A stretch of DNA of 64,000 nt from an uncultured Opitutia bacterium (GTDB lineage: Bacteria; Verrucomicrobiota; Verrucomicrobiia; Opitutales; UBA953): assembly GCA_903913915.1 (NCBI GenBank), contig CAIWNE010000094.1, positions 1 through 64,000 of the forward strand. Reading direction: 5' to 3'. Below the pieces are notes generated by a model, which searched no databases, had not been told where the DNA came from, and was given only the letters and a program-made list of their open reading frames with translations. Below, piece by piece: positions 51,222 to 59,535 of this stretch (position 1 is the first letter of the stretch; each line of letters begins with the position of its first letter). Position numbers and translations under genes: made by a program.

Positions 51222-51286
51222 GTTCTGAGAGGATTGGTGTGGATTAGTCCCGAAAGGTAAACCAATAATCACATAGGCCCTTACCC

Positions 51287-51568
51287 ATGTCAACCCATGT
51301 CTCCCATCGTGATGTCTGGTACACCGGCCACGTCCAAGGGGTCGGTTTTCGTGCCCAAGTGCTCGATTTGGCCCGGGGTTACGACGTGACGGGCTACGTC
51401 CAGAATCTGGCCGATGGCCGTGTCTATCTGCATGCCGAAGGTTCCGAGAACGAAGTGGAAGGGTTCACGGACCAGATCGCGAAATCCCTCGACGGGCATA
51501 TCCGCGGCGAGGAGATCAAGACGTTCTCGGGTCTGCGTACCTGTCGCGATTTCGCCATCCGCCGATGA
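51287..51568 (+). CDS. acyP: Acylphosphatase
   Basis: This 93-aa protein has the acylphosphatase signature GHVQGVGFRAQV with the catalytic Arg, and GYVQNLADGRVYLHAEG with the catalytic Asn. It hydrolyses acyl phosphates such as carbamoyl or 1,3-bisphosphoglyceroyl phosphate in the cytosol. Its TGA overlaps the ABC ATPase ATG by four bases, so they share a transcript. Length is normal for the family. Confidence 0.94.
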   Translation: MSTHVSHRDVWYTGHVQGVGFRAQVLDLARGYDVTGYVQNLADGRVYLHAEGSENEVEGFTDQIAKSLDGHIRGEEIKTFSGLRTCRDFAIRR

Positions 51569-52416
51569 GTTCCGCCATCTCCGTCCGCCATCTGACGAAG
51601 GATTTCCGCATCGGCATCCGCGGCCTGAAGTTGCGCGCCGTCGATGACGTCTCGCTGGAGATTCCACGCGGGCAGGTTTTCGGGCTGCTCGGTCCGAACG
51701 GTTGCGGCAAGAGCACGACGTTGAAGATCGTGCTCGGCCTGGTCTCCGCGACCGCCGGCGAGATCAGCATCCTCGGCGAGCCCTCGGCGACCAGTTCCGC
51801 CCGACGGCGCACCGGCTTCCTGCCCGAGGCGCCCTACTTTCATAAGTTCCTTTCGGGGCGCGAGCTCGTCCGCTACTGCGCCCAGCTCAGCGGAGTCGCC
51901 GACGCGGATGTCGACGCGGCCGTTGAGGACGCGCTCGGACTGGCGGCGATGACCGAGGCGGCCGATCGTACGATCGGCACCTATTCCAAGGGCATGCTTC
52001 AGCGCATCGGCTTCGCCCAGGCAGTGGTGCATGATCCTGAGCTCGTCATCCTTGACGAACCTACCGCCGGCGTCGACCCGGTCGGTTCCGCCGCGATCGG
52101 CCGGATGATCCACGCGATGCGCGAGAAGGGCAAGACGGTCGTCCTCTGCTCGCACCTGCTTGGCCAGGTCGAACAGGTCTGCGACCGCGTCGCGATCATG
52201 GATCGCGGCAAACTTGTCCTCGAAGGCGCCGTGGATGATGTCCTGGCCCGCCGCGACCGGCATGTCATGACCGTCGAAGCCATGACACCCGCCGCCCGTG
52301 CCGCCGCCGAAGCCGCTTTGGCGGCGCACGGCGCCAAGGTCGCCTCCGTCACGCATCCTCGACGTTCGCTCGAAGACCTCTTCCGCGAACTCGTCACCGG
52401 CAGCCGCGACGCCTGA
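51565..52416 (+). CDS. ABC transporter ATP-binding protein
   Basis: This 283-aa ATPase has Walker A GPNGCGKST, a Q-loop in GFLPEAPYFHKFLSG, signature TYSKGMLQRIGFAQA, Walker B LVILDEPTAGVDP and switch His in CSHLLGQ. The signature S-K-G-M-x-Q-R and the C-terminal extension point to the CcmA/NatA-like ABC-2 group. With the permease gene one base after it, it would form an export system at the inner membrane; the cargo is unknown. GTPase or drug roles cannot be told. Confidence 0.93.
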   Translation: MSSAISVRHLTKDFRIGIRGLKLRAVDDVSLEIPRGQVFGLLGPNGCGKSTTLKIVLGLVSATAGEISILGEPSATSSARRRTGFLPEAPYFHKFLSGRELVRYCAQLSGVADADVDAAVEDALGLAAMTEAADRTIGTYSKGMLQRIGFAQAVVHDPELVILDEPTAGVDPVGSAAIGRMIHAMREKGKTVVLCSHLLGQVEQVCDRVAIMDRGKLVLEGAVDDVLARRDRHVMTVEAMTPAARAAAEAALAAHGAKVASVTHPRRSLEDLFRELVTGSRDA

Positions 52417-52417
52417 C

Positions 52418-53251
52418 ATGAAAGCCTCCCTTCGACGCATGCTCTGGATCTCGCGGATCACCTTCCTTGAGGCGGTCCGTCAGCGCTTCTTCGCCTTCCT
52501 GCTGGTCCTGAGCGCCGCGATGGTCCTTTCGTCGGTCTCGTTCCGCGTCTTCGATTTCGGACATGGCGAGCTCAAGTTCATCGCGGACTTCGGGTTCGGC
52601 GGCATGTTCTTCTTCGGCTCCGTGCTCGCGGTGGTGATGACCGCCCAGCTTTTCTTCAGCGAGATCGACAACAGGACGGCGCTGACGCTGCTCGCGAAGC
52701 CGCTCAGCCGGGCGGAATTCCTGCTCGGCAAGTTCTGCGGAGCCTGGGCGGTGCTGGGCGTCTTCGTCGTGGTCCTCGCCGCGTTGCAAGGGACGGTTCT
52801 ATGGGCTCGCGAGCAGGAACTGCTTTCCTTGGCCGATCCGGCCGCGAAACTCGCCCCTGCCTTCAATCTCGAGGGTCTTCTGCAGCTGGTGCTCTTGCAG
52901 TGGCTCCGCCTGGGCGTCGTCATCTCCATCGTCCTCGCGATCTCCGCCTTGGCTCGCACCTTCCTTTTTGCCGTCGTAGTAGGCGCTCTCGCCGTCGTGG
53001 CCGGACAGCTCCAATGGATCGCCCAGGACGCGTTCCTTCGTCCGACGGATTCGCAGCTGTATGCGGCTTTCCTCTGGGTCAGCACCCGCGTCATCCCGAA
53101 CCTGCAGCAGTTCAACCTCGCCGACGCATTGGTGCTCGGCTCGACGGGGGTGGATGACGGGGCCATCCTGGTCGTCGTGCTCTCGGGCCTGGCCTATCTG
53201 CTCGCCTACCTGACCCTCGGGTCGCTGATCTTCCGTCGGAGGGAAATCTGA
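52418..53251 (+). CDS. ABC-2-type transporter permease
   Basis: This 277-aa protein has about six membrane segments, with FLEAVRQRFFAFLLVLS first and VVLSGLAYLLAYLTLGSLIF last. The EIDNRTALTLLAKPLSRAEFLLGKF segment is typical of ABC-2 permeases that pair with NatA-like ATPases. It follows the ATPase gene by one base and its TGA overlaps the next ATG by one base (TGATG). The substrate is unknown. Confidence 0.9.
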   Translation: MKASLRRMLWISRITFLEAVRQRFFAFLLVLSAAMVLSSVSFRVFDFGHGELKFIADFGFGGMFFFGSVLAVVMTAQLFFSEIDNRTALTLLAKPLSRAEFLLGKFCGAWAVLGVFVVVLAALQGTVLWAREQELLSLADPAAKLAPAFNLEGLLQLVLLQWLRLGVVISIVLAISALARTFLFAVVVGALAVVAGQLQWIAQDAFLRPTDSQLYAAFLWVSTRVIPNLQQFNLADALVLGSTGVDDGAILVVVLSGLAYLLAYLTLGSLIFRRREI

Positions 53252-54021
53252 TGCGTCGCTTCGCCCCTTGGTTGCTGGTCTGCGTCCTGGCCTTGGTCGC
53301 GGGGTCCTTGGCCGAAGCCTCGTGGCGCCGAGTCCGTCCGAGCATCCCGGAGATCGGTCGCAAGGACCTCGAGCCCACGCTGGGGCAGGGCGTCCTGCTC
53401 GGCGTCCTCGGCGGGCTTCGCACCGTCGTCGCCGACATGGCCTGGATCCGCAGCTACGTCTACTGGGAACGTCGCGATCGGCCGGGCTGCGAGGCTTTCA
53501 TGCGCACTTCGTGCGCCCTCGATCCCCGCGCGCGTTATTTCTGGGAAAACGCCGCGCTGCGGGTCGGCCTCGACATGGCCCATTGGGAGATCCGGAAGCG
53601 CGGGGGCTACAACAAGGTTCCGGCCGAGACCCAGGAACGGCTTTTCCGTCAGTATGCGCGCAAGGGCCTCGATGTCATCGAAGAGGGCCTTCAGCGGGCC
53701 AAAGGCCGGACGGCGTTGCTCGTCGCAGGCGGGTTCCTGGCCGAAGGCAAGCTCAAGGACCTTCCCCTTGCAGCCAACTATTACCGACAGGCGGCCGACG
53801 CCGAGGACGCACCTTGGTATGCGGCGCGCTTCTGCGCCGACTTCGACTGGAATGCCGGGAAGAAGGACGAGGCCTATCGCTGGTATCGGAATTACTGGCT
53901 TACGCGCATGCGCCCAAGGATGGACGGTTCCCCCGACGATCTGGTACGGTTACGCGAGATGGAGAAGGAACTTAACCTCGGCCTCCTCGAGCGCATCCCC
54001 CGCCAGGGTTGGGAACGCTGA
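53251..54021 (+). CDS. Membrane-anchored helical-repeat protein linked to an ABC exporter
   Basis: This 256-aa protein has an N-terminal membrane segment or uncleaved signal (residues 4-22) and then helical repeats that look TPR-like: SYVYWERRDRPGCEAFMRTSCALDPRARYFWENAALRVG and NYYRQAADAEDAPWYAARFCADFDWNAGKKDEAYRWY. DMAWIRSYVYW is a notable motif. I do not recognise a named family. The one-base overlap with the permease gene strongly suggests it works with this ABC exporter. It abuts topB end to end. Confidence 0.78.
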   Translation: MRRFAPWLLVCVLALVAGSLAEASWRRVRPSIPEIGRKDLEPTLGQGVLLGVLGGLRTVVADMAWIRSYVYWERRDRPGCEAFMRTSCALDPRARYFWENAALRVGLDMAHWEIRKRGGYNKVPAETQERLFRQYARKGLDVIEEGLQRAKGRTALLVAGGFLAEGKLKDLPLAANYYRQAADAEDAPWYAARFCADFDWNAGKKDEAYRWYRNYWLTRMRPRMDGSPDDLVRLREMEKELNLGLLERIPRQGWER

Positions 54022-56754
54022 TCAGAACGGCTCGTCCGACTTCTTCTCAGCCGGAGCGCCTTTCGGGGCGCGCGGCTTGCGAGGCGGGAATTCGAACCAC
54101 CAGCCCTTGTCCTTGTCGGCGACGAGGAAGGCTTCGAAGGTGCGCTTGGTGCGGTTAGAGACGAACTTCTTGAGGCCGGTCTTACCTTCGTTGAGCAGGC
54201 GGCGGACGTCGTCGGCCGAGATCGGCGATTTCAGCATCTCGGCGTTGAGGCTGAAGGTCTTCTTCGCGCCAGCCTCGAGGGCTTTCTGCGGGCAGACGCG
54301 GTAACCGGCGGTCGGCGTGTGCTGCACGGGAAGTCCGCTGACGGGGCAGGGGCCGAGCACCGGCCAGTCCGCGTCGAAGGCGTCCGGGTTGCCGTCCGCG
54401 CCTTCGCGGGGCGGGAAGTAGAGCACTGCCTTGAGCTTGCCGCTCGGGGCCTTGGGCTTGGTCTTGCGCGGGGCTTTGACCGGGGGGGCCTCCTCGCCTT
54501 CGGCGACAGGCTTGGCCTCGGATTTTTCCTCGGTACCGCGCGGTTTGATCGTGTCAGGGTCGACGAGATCGATGTAACCCGTGAAGTTCTTGCCCGACTT
54601 CATCGAGCGGAAGTCGGAGAACGGTCCGATGCGGCGTTTTTCGACCAGTTCGGCGACTTCGGCCGGAGTGATGTTGTGCCCGTTCATGCCGACATAGATC
54701 GTCATCTTCGGGCGCTCGGTCGTCCCGACCATGTCCTGCGAGAAATATTTCTCGCCGTCGGTAAGCAGCGGCTTGCCGTCGGTGGGGGAGAGGACCTGCG
54801 GGGAGAGTTCGGCGGAGGGCGGCTTGACCGCACCCTTCTTCACGATGACTTCCAGGAGGGCCTTGATCTCCTTCATGAACTCGCGCGGTCCCATCTCGCC
54901 GTGCTCGATCTGCTTCAGCTTGTACTCCCATTCGCCCGTCATCTGCGGCTCGGTGAACACGCCCATTTCCTTGGCGTGGAGGAACTGGTGGAGCTGGAAG
55001 GCCTTGGCGAGCGGGACGAGCTCCTTGCCTTGGCGCTCGATGTAGGTCTTGGCGAGGAGTTCTTCGATCGTGGCGGCGCGGGTGGCCGGCGTGCCTCGGC
55101 CACGTTCTTTCATGGCTTCAGCGAGGGCCTCGTCGTCGACGAGCTTGCCGGCGTTTTCCATCGCGCCGAGGAGCGAGGCTTCGTTGTAGCGTGCCGGCGG
55201 CTTGGTGGCGTCTTCCTTGACGTCGATGCCGTTGACCTTGGCCTTGGCCGGCGTGCCGTCGGCGGTGACGAGCGCCGGAAGGCTCGCGGAGCCTTCCTTG
55301 TCCTTGTCTTCCTCGGCTTCGGCTTCCTGGCCCCAGACGGCGCGCCAACCGGCGACCACGAGGACCTTCCCGGTCGTGCGGAAATTATGTTCGCCGACGA
55401 GGGTGGTGCGGACGGTCTCCTCGAATTCCGCCATCGGGAAGAAGACGGCGACGAAGCGGCGGACGACGAGGTCGTAGACCTTCTGTTCGACGTCGGTCAG
55501 GCCGTGCGGGACGGTGCCGGTCGGGATGATGGCGAAGTGGTCGCTGACCTTCTTGTTGTCGAAGACGCGGCGGCCGGCGGAATCGACCCAGCCGTTGCGC
55601 AGCGCTTCCTTGGCGAAGACGCCGGCAGGGTGGGCGCCTTCGAGGGACTGCAGCGCGTTCTTGGCGTTCGGCAGGTAGTCTTCGGGCAGGTACTGGGAAT
55701 CGGTACGCGGGTAGGTGAGTGCCTTGTGCTTCTCGTAAAGGGCCTGGGCGACGCCAAGGGTGGTCTTGGCGGAGAAGCCGAAGCGACGGTTGCCTTCGCG
55801 CTGAAGGGTGGTGAGGTCGAAGAGACGAGGGGCGCTTTCTTTCTTCGGCTTACGCTCGTCGGTGACGATGCCCGTGCCGATCTTCAGGGCTTCGTCAGCG
55901 ACCTTGCGGGCCTGGGCTTCGTCGTAGAAGCGTTCGGCTTCCTTGCGGTCGGTGACGCCGGGGACCTGGGCGGCGCCGCGGTAGCCTCCGTTGGTGACGC
56001 CGAAGTCTCCCTCGATCTTCCAGAAGGTCTTCGGGACGAAGTTGCGGATCTCGAGCTCGCGCTTCACGATCAGCATGAGCGTGGGGGTCTGGACGCGGCC
56101 GACCGAGAAGACTTCGCGCTTGGCGCCGCCGATGATGATGGTCGAGAACCGGCTGGCGGTCATGCCGACCAGCCAGTCGGCCTGGGAGCGGCAGATCGCG
56201 GCGTCGAGCAGGCCCTGCTTGGCGGAGGCGGGCAGCAGGTGCTCGAACGACTCGGCGATGGCCGAGTTCGTCATGCTCGTCAGCCAGAGGCGCTGGCATG
56301 GCAGCTTGCACTTCGCGAGCTGGTAGACGTAGTGGAAGATCAGTTCGCCTTCGCGGCCGGCGTCGCAGGCGTTGACGACCGTGCCGACGTCGGGGCGGCT
56401 GAGCAGCTTCTTGAGGAGCTTGTAGCGGTCGCCGTTGTTGCGCTCGCTGATGACGGCCTTGAGGATGTCGGGGCTGGCGGTGCCGTCGAATTTCGGAGGG
56501 TCGATCGGGAGGTCCTTCAGCGTCCAGCGCTTGAGCTTCGGGTCGATGTCATCCGGGTCCACGAGGCGCACCACGTGGCCGATGGAAGAGCTGATCACCC
56601 ATTTGTCGTTCTCGAAGTAGTCGCTGGTGGCCTTGGGCACCTTGAGGACCTTGGCGAGGTCGGCCGCAACCGAGGGCTTCTCGGCGATGACCAGGGTCTT
56701 GGAACCGGCGGGGGCGGAAACTTCGTCGGACGACTTGGATGACTTCTTGCGCAT
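54022..56754 (-). CDS. topB: DNA topoisomerase III-type (TopB) type IA topoisomerase
   Basis: This 910-aa enzyme relaxes negatively supercoiled DNA and decatenates. The Toprim domain has LVIAEKPSVAADL and DAGREGELIF (D131), and the catalytic Tyr is Y348 in YPRTDS. FSVGRVQTPTL is also typical of TopB. The C-terminus carries two Topoisomerase-III-like zinc-less repeats (RIGPFSDFRSMKSGKNFTGYIDL and the TGLKKFVSNRTKRTFEAFL part), longer than E. coli TopB (653 aa). It follows the aminotransferase gene by 31 bases. Confidence 0.93.
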   Translation of the reverse strand: MRKKSSKSSDEVSAPAGSKTLVIAEKPSVAADLAKVLKVPKATSDYFENDKWVISSSIGHVVRLVDPDDIDPKLKRWTLKDLPIDPPKFDGTASPDILKAVISERNNGDRYKLLKKLLSRPDVGTVVNACDAGREGELIFHYVYQLAKCKLPCQRLWLTSMTNSAIAESFEHLLPASAKQGLLDAAICRSQADWLVGMTASRFSTIIIGGAKREVFSVGRVQTPTLMLIVKRELEIRNFVPKTFWKIEGDFGVTNGGYRGAAQVPGVTDRKEAERFYDEAQARKVADEALKIGTGIVTDERKPKKESAPRLFDLTTLQREGNRRFGFSAKTTLGVAQALYEKHKALTYPRTDSQYLPEDYLPNAKNALQSLEGAHPAGVFAKEALRNGWVDSAGRRVFDNKKVSDHFAIIPTGTVPHGLTDVEQKVYDLVVRRFVAVFFPMAEFEETVRTTLVGEHNFRTTGKVLVVAGWRAVWGQEAEAEEDKDKEGSASLPALVTADGTPAKAKVNGIDVKEDATKPPARYNEASLLGAMENAGKLVDDEALAEAMKERGRGTPATRAATIEELLAKTYIERQGKELVPLAKAFQLHQFLHAKEMGVFTEPQMTGEWEYKLKQIEHGEMGPREFMKEIKALLEVIVKKGAVKPPSAELSPQVLSPTDGKPLLTDGEKYFSQDMVGTTERPKMTIYVGMNGHNITPAEVAELVEKRRIGPFSDFRSMKSGKNFTGYIDLVDPDTIKPRGTEEKSEAKPVAEGEEAPPVKAPRKTKPKAPSGKLKAVLYFPPREGADGNPDAFDADWPVLGPCPVSGLPVQHTPTAGYRVCPQKALEAGAKKTFSLNAEMLKSPISADDVRRLLNEGKTGLKKFVSNRTKRTFEAFLVADKDKGWWFEFPPRKPRAPKGAPAEKKSDEPF

Positions 56755-56785
56755 GCGTAGGATGATAACCGATCGTCAAATCCGG

Positions 56786-57865
56786 TTACATTCCCTGCTC
56801 GGCGAAGGAGTCGTCCAGTGCGGCGATCAGCGTGGCGATGGTGGCGTCGGTCTCGTCGCCCATGTTGGAGATGCGGAAGGTCTTGCCCTTGAGCTTGCCG
56901 TAGCCGCCGTCGATGACGAGCTTGTGGCGGGACTTGAGCGTCTTGTTGAGGCGCTCGAGGTCGGCGTTGCGGTCGTTCTTGAAGCAGTTGAGCCCGCGGG
57001 TGCCGAACTGGACTTCGGGCAGGAGCGAGAAGCCCTTGGCGAGACCCCAGGCGCGCATGCGGTCGTTGAGGCGGATGTGACGGGCGTAACGATTGTCGAG
57101 GCCTTCGGCTTCGACTTCGACGAGGCGCTGCTGCAGGCCGTAGAACAGCGAGATGCATGGCGTCGAGGGGGTCATGCCCTTGACGTGGTTGTCGTGGAAT
57201 TCGATCAGGTCGAAGTAGTAGCCGCGGTCAGGGGAGAGCTTGGCGCGTTCGCGGGCGCGTTCGCTGACGGCGAAGATCGCGAGGCCCGGGGGCAGGGCGA
57301 GGGCCTTCTGGGAGCCGGTGAGGAAGATGTCGACGCCGAGCTCGTCCTTCTTGATCGGGATCGTGGAGAAGGAGCTGACCGTGTCGGCGATCGAGATGAC
57401 GTCGGGGAATTCGCGGACCACGGCCATGATGTCGGCGATGGGCGAGAGGGTGCCGGTCGAGGTCTCGGAGTGGATGAAGGTGATGCAGTCGAACTTGCCG
57501 GTGGCGAGGGCCTTGCGGACGGCTTCCGGGTCGACGGGCTTGCCCCAGTCGAACTGGAGGGCTTCGGCGTATTTGCCGCAGCGCTTGGCGACGTCGTTCC
57601 ACTTGTCGGAGAACGCGCCGTTCATGCAGTTGAGCACGCCCTTGCGGCAGACGTTGCGGAGGGCGCCTTCCATCACGCCCCAGGCGGAGCTGGTGGAGAG
57701 GTAGACCGGGTCCTTGGTGTAGAACATCGACTGCAGGCGGGGCTGCATGTCGTTGTACAGCTTGACGAAGTCGCCGGAACGATGGCCGACCATGGGCTTG
57801 CCCATGGCCTGGACGATCGAATCGGAGACGGTGAGGGGGCCGGGTATATATAGACGATAGCTCAT
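56786..57865 (-). CDS. Class V PLP aminotransferase (alanine-glyoxylate/serine-pyruvate type)
   Basis: This 359-aa enzyme has [27 protein letters not shown] at the N-terminus, [25 protein letters not shown], and [11 protein letters not shown] before the PLP lysine K187 in [12 protein letters not shown]. These match the AGT/SPT group. It may act in glyoxylate, serine or alanine metabolism. The overlap of four bases with panD (aspartate decarboxylase) gives a possible beta-alanine or pantothenate link, but that is inferred. The exact donor is unknown. Confidence 0.9.
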   Translation of the reverse strand: MSYRLYIPGPLTVSDSIVQAMGKPMVGHRSGDFVKLYNDMQPRLQSMFYTKDPVYLSTSSAWGVMEGALRNVCRKGVLNCMNGAFSDKWNDVAKRCGKYAEALQFDWGKPVDPEAVRKALATGKFDCITFIHSETSTGTLSPIADIMAVVREFPDVISIADTVSSFSTIPIKKDELGVDIFLTGSQKALALPPGLAIFAVSERARERAKLSPDRGYYFDLIEFHDNHVKGMTPSTPCISLFYGLQQRLVEVEAEGLDNRYARHIRLNDRMRAWGLAKGFSLLPEVQFGTRGLNCFKNDRNADLERLNKTLKSRHKLVIDGGYGKLKGKTFRISNMGDETDATIATLIAALDDSFAEQGM

Positions 57866-58263
57866 CGTTGGAAGGTGGTGAGGAGGGAGGTGGGGACTTC
57901 GGGGTTCTCGAGCCGGACGATCCGCCGGTTGGTCTCGGCGAGCGTGGCGGTGCGGGGTTTCCAGGTCGAGGCGGCAGATTCCTCGATTTCCGTGAAGGAC
58001 ATGATGACGAGCAGGTCGCCGGGCTTGCCGAGGTGGGCCGTGGCGCCGTTCAGGCAGACCTCGCGGGTCCCGGCGGGGGCGGGGATGGCGTAGGTCTCGA
58101 AGCGCTCCCCGTTGGCCAGGTTGCCGACCAGGATCTTCTCATAAGGGAGCATCCCGACGAGGGCCATGAGCTCCCGATCGATGGCCAAGGAGCCTTCGTA
58201 ATCGAGCCTGGCCGCGGTGACCTCGGCTCGGAGAAGTTTGGTGCGCAACAGGTGTACGAGCAT
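57862..58263 (-). CDS. panD: Aspartate 1-decarboxylase
   Basis: This 133-aa pyruvoyl enzyme makes beta-alanine for pantothenate. The self-cleavage site G24-S25 lies in [42 protein letters not shown] is the typical double-psi beta-barrel core. After cleavage, Ser25 becomes the pyruvoyl group. The C-terminal tail is longer than the usual 126-aa E. coli form. It is the first gene of panD-aminotransferase-topB and divergent from lpxK across 66 bases. Confidence 0.95.
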   Translation of the reverse strand: MLVHLLRTKLLRAEVTAARLDYEGSLAIDRELMALVGMLPYEKILVGNLANGERFETYAIPAPAGTREVCLNGATAHLGKPGDLLVIMSFTEIEESAASTWKPRTATLAETNRRIVRLENPEVPTSLLTTFQR

Positions 58264-58329
58264 GGCGCTGGGTCGTCCTTCTCAATCGGGATGGTTGCCT
58301 TCGTCAAACAACTTTGCATCAATTCGTCC

Positions 58330-59535
58330 ATGGCCGCGAAGCACAGAGGGTTCTTTTCCTCCCTGGGAGAGGTTGTGGCCAGCTATGCCGTAGACGTAGT
58401 CTACGAACGTCGCAAAGGCCCTGGCGCGGCTCTGCTCGGGGCCTTTCTGAAGGTGCTTTCATGGATTTTCGAGGGCTTGGTCCGGCTGCGTCTCTGGCTC
58501 TATCGCAACCGGCTTTTCCGCGACACTCCCTTGGGGTGCAAGGTCGTGGTCGTAGGCAATCTCACGGTCGGCGGAACGGGAAAGACCCCCATCGTGCTCA
58601 AGATGGCGCGTGTCCTCGCGTCCCGCGGCCGAAAGGTGGCGATCCTTTCCCGCGGCTACAAGGGGTCGTCGGATTCCATGTTGAAGCGGTTCTGGCGTTG
58701 GCTGACGCAGGGCAGCCGACCGGATCCGCTCGTGGTGTCGGACGGCAGGTCCGTGCTCGTCGGTCCGGACGAGGCCGGCGACGAACCTTACATGCTGGCG
58801 CAGAACCTCATCGGGTCCGGCGTGGTCGTCATCGTCGACCGGGACCGCGTCGAAGGGGGGCGATTCGCCCTGCGACGTTTCGGGGTCGATACCATCCTGC
58901 TGGACGACGGCCTGCAGTATCTCCCGCTGCGCGGCCAGATCAACCTCCTGCTCGTCGACAGTCGCGACCCGTTCGGCAATGGCTCCATGTTGCCGCGCGG
59001 CGTGCTCCGTGAGCCGATCTCCAACCTGAGCCGAGCTTCCTACGTCTTCGTCACGAAGTCGGTCGGCCCTCCGGACGAATCCTTGGTACGGCTGATCCGC
59101 CGTCACAACGCCAAGGCCGAGATCATCGCCTGTTCGCATAGCGCCTGCGAACTCGTCGAGGTCGACGGCCCCGAGCGCCTGCCGATGTCCGACCTCATGG
59201 GGCGGCGCGTCGCGGCCTTCTCCGGGATCGCCACGCCGGAGCGCTTCGAGGAGATCCTGACGAACCACGGCGCCGAGCTCGTCGCCAACCGCCGGTTCCT
59301 CGATCACCACTCGTTCGCGGACGAGGACCTCGACGAGGTCCTTGAGCAGGCCATGCAGGCCAAGGCCGAGATGATCGTGACCACGGAGAAGGACGCGGTC
59401 CGTCTCCAGGCCCGTTTCCGTCCGCCCATCCCTCTCATGTTCGTGAGGCTGGAAGTCGAGATCCTCGGCGACGCCGACGGCTTCAACGCGGCCGTCGAAC
59501 GGATCTGCCTTGGACCTTCTTCTTCGGCTCGCTGA
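58330..59535 (+). CDS. lpxK: Tetraacyldisaccharide 4'-kinase
   Basis: This 401-aa enzyme adds the 4'-phosphate of lipid A at the inner membrane. The P-loop is [13 protein letters not shown] (G81-T86), and [23 protein letters not shown] and TEKDAVRL are family motifs. An N-terminal hydrophobic helix (about residues 35-55) anchors it. The ATG 58330 is the first in-frame start after the divergent panD leader. Its last 53 bases overlap the 3' end of ppk on the other strand. Together with LpxR it supports a lipid A-containing outer membrane. Confidence 0.95.
   Translation: MAAKHRGFFSSLGEVVASYAVDVVYERRKGPGAALLGAFLKVLSWIFEGLVRLRLWLYRNRLFRDTPLGCKVVVVGNLTVGGTGKTPIVLKMARVLASRGRKVAILSRGYKGSSDSMLKRFWRWLTQGSRPDPLVVSDGRSVLVGPDEAGDEPYMLAQNLIGSGVVVIVDRDRVEGGRFALRRFGVDTILLDDGLQYLPLRGQINLLLVDSRDPFGNGSMLPRGVLREPISNLSRASYVFVTKSVGPPDESLVRLIRRHNAKAEIIACSHSACELVEVDGPERLPMSDLMGRRVAAFSGIATPERFEEILTNHGAELVANRRFLDHHSFADEDLDEVLEQAMQAKAEMIVTTEKDAVRLQARFRPPIPLMFVRLEVEILGDADGFNAAVERICLGPSSSAR

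Noticed and set aside
50881-51286. FMN riboswitch for ribE
   Set aside because: The upstream region is tatA and a terminator; no conserved RFN elements.
54319-56742. An 807-codon open frame opposite topB
   Set aside because: Antisense shadow with biased composition.
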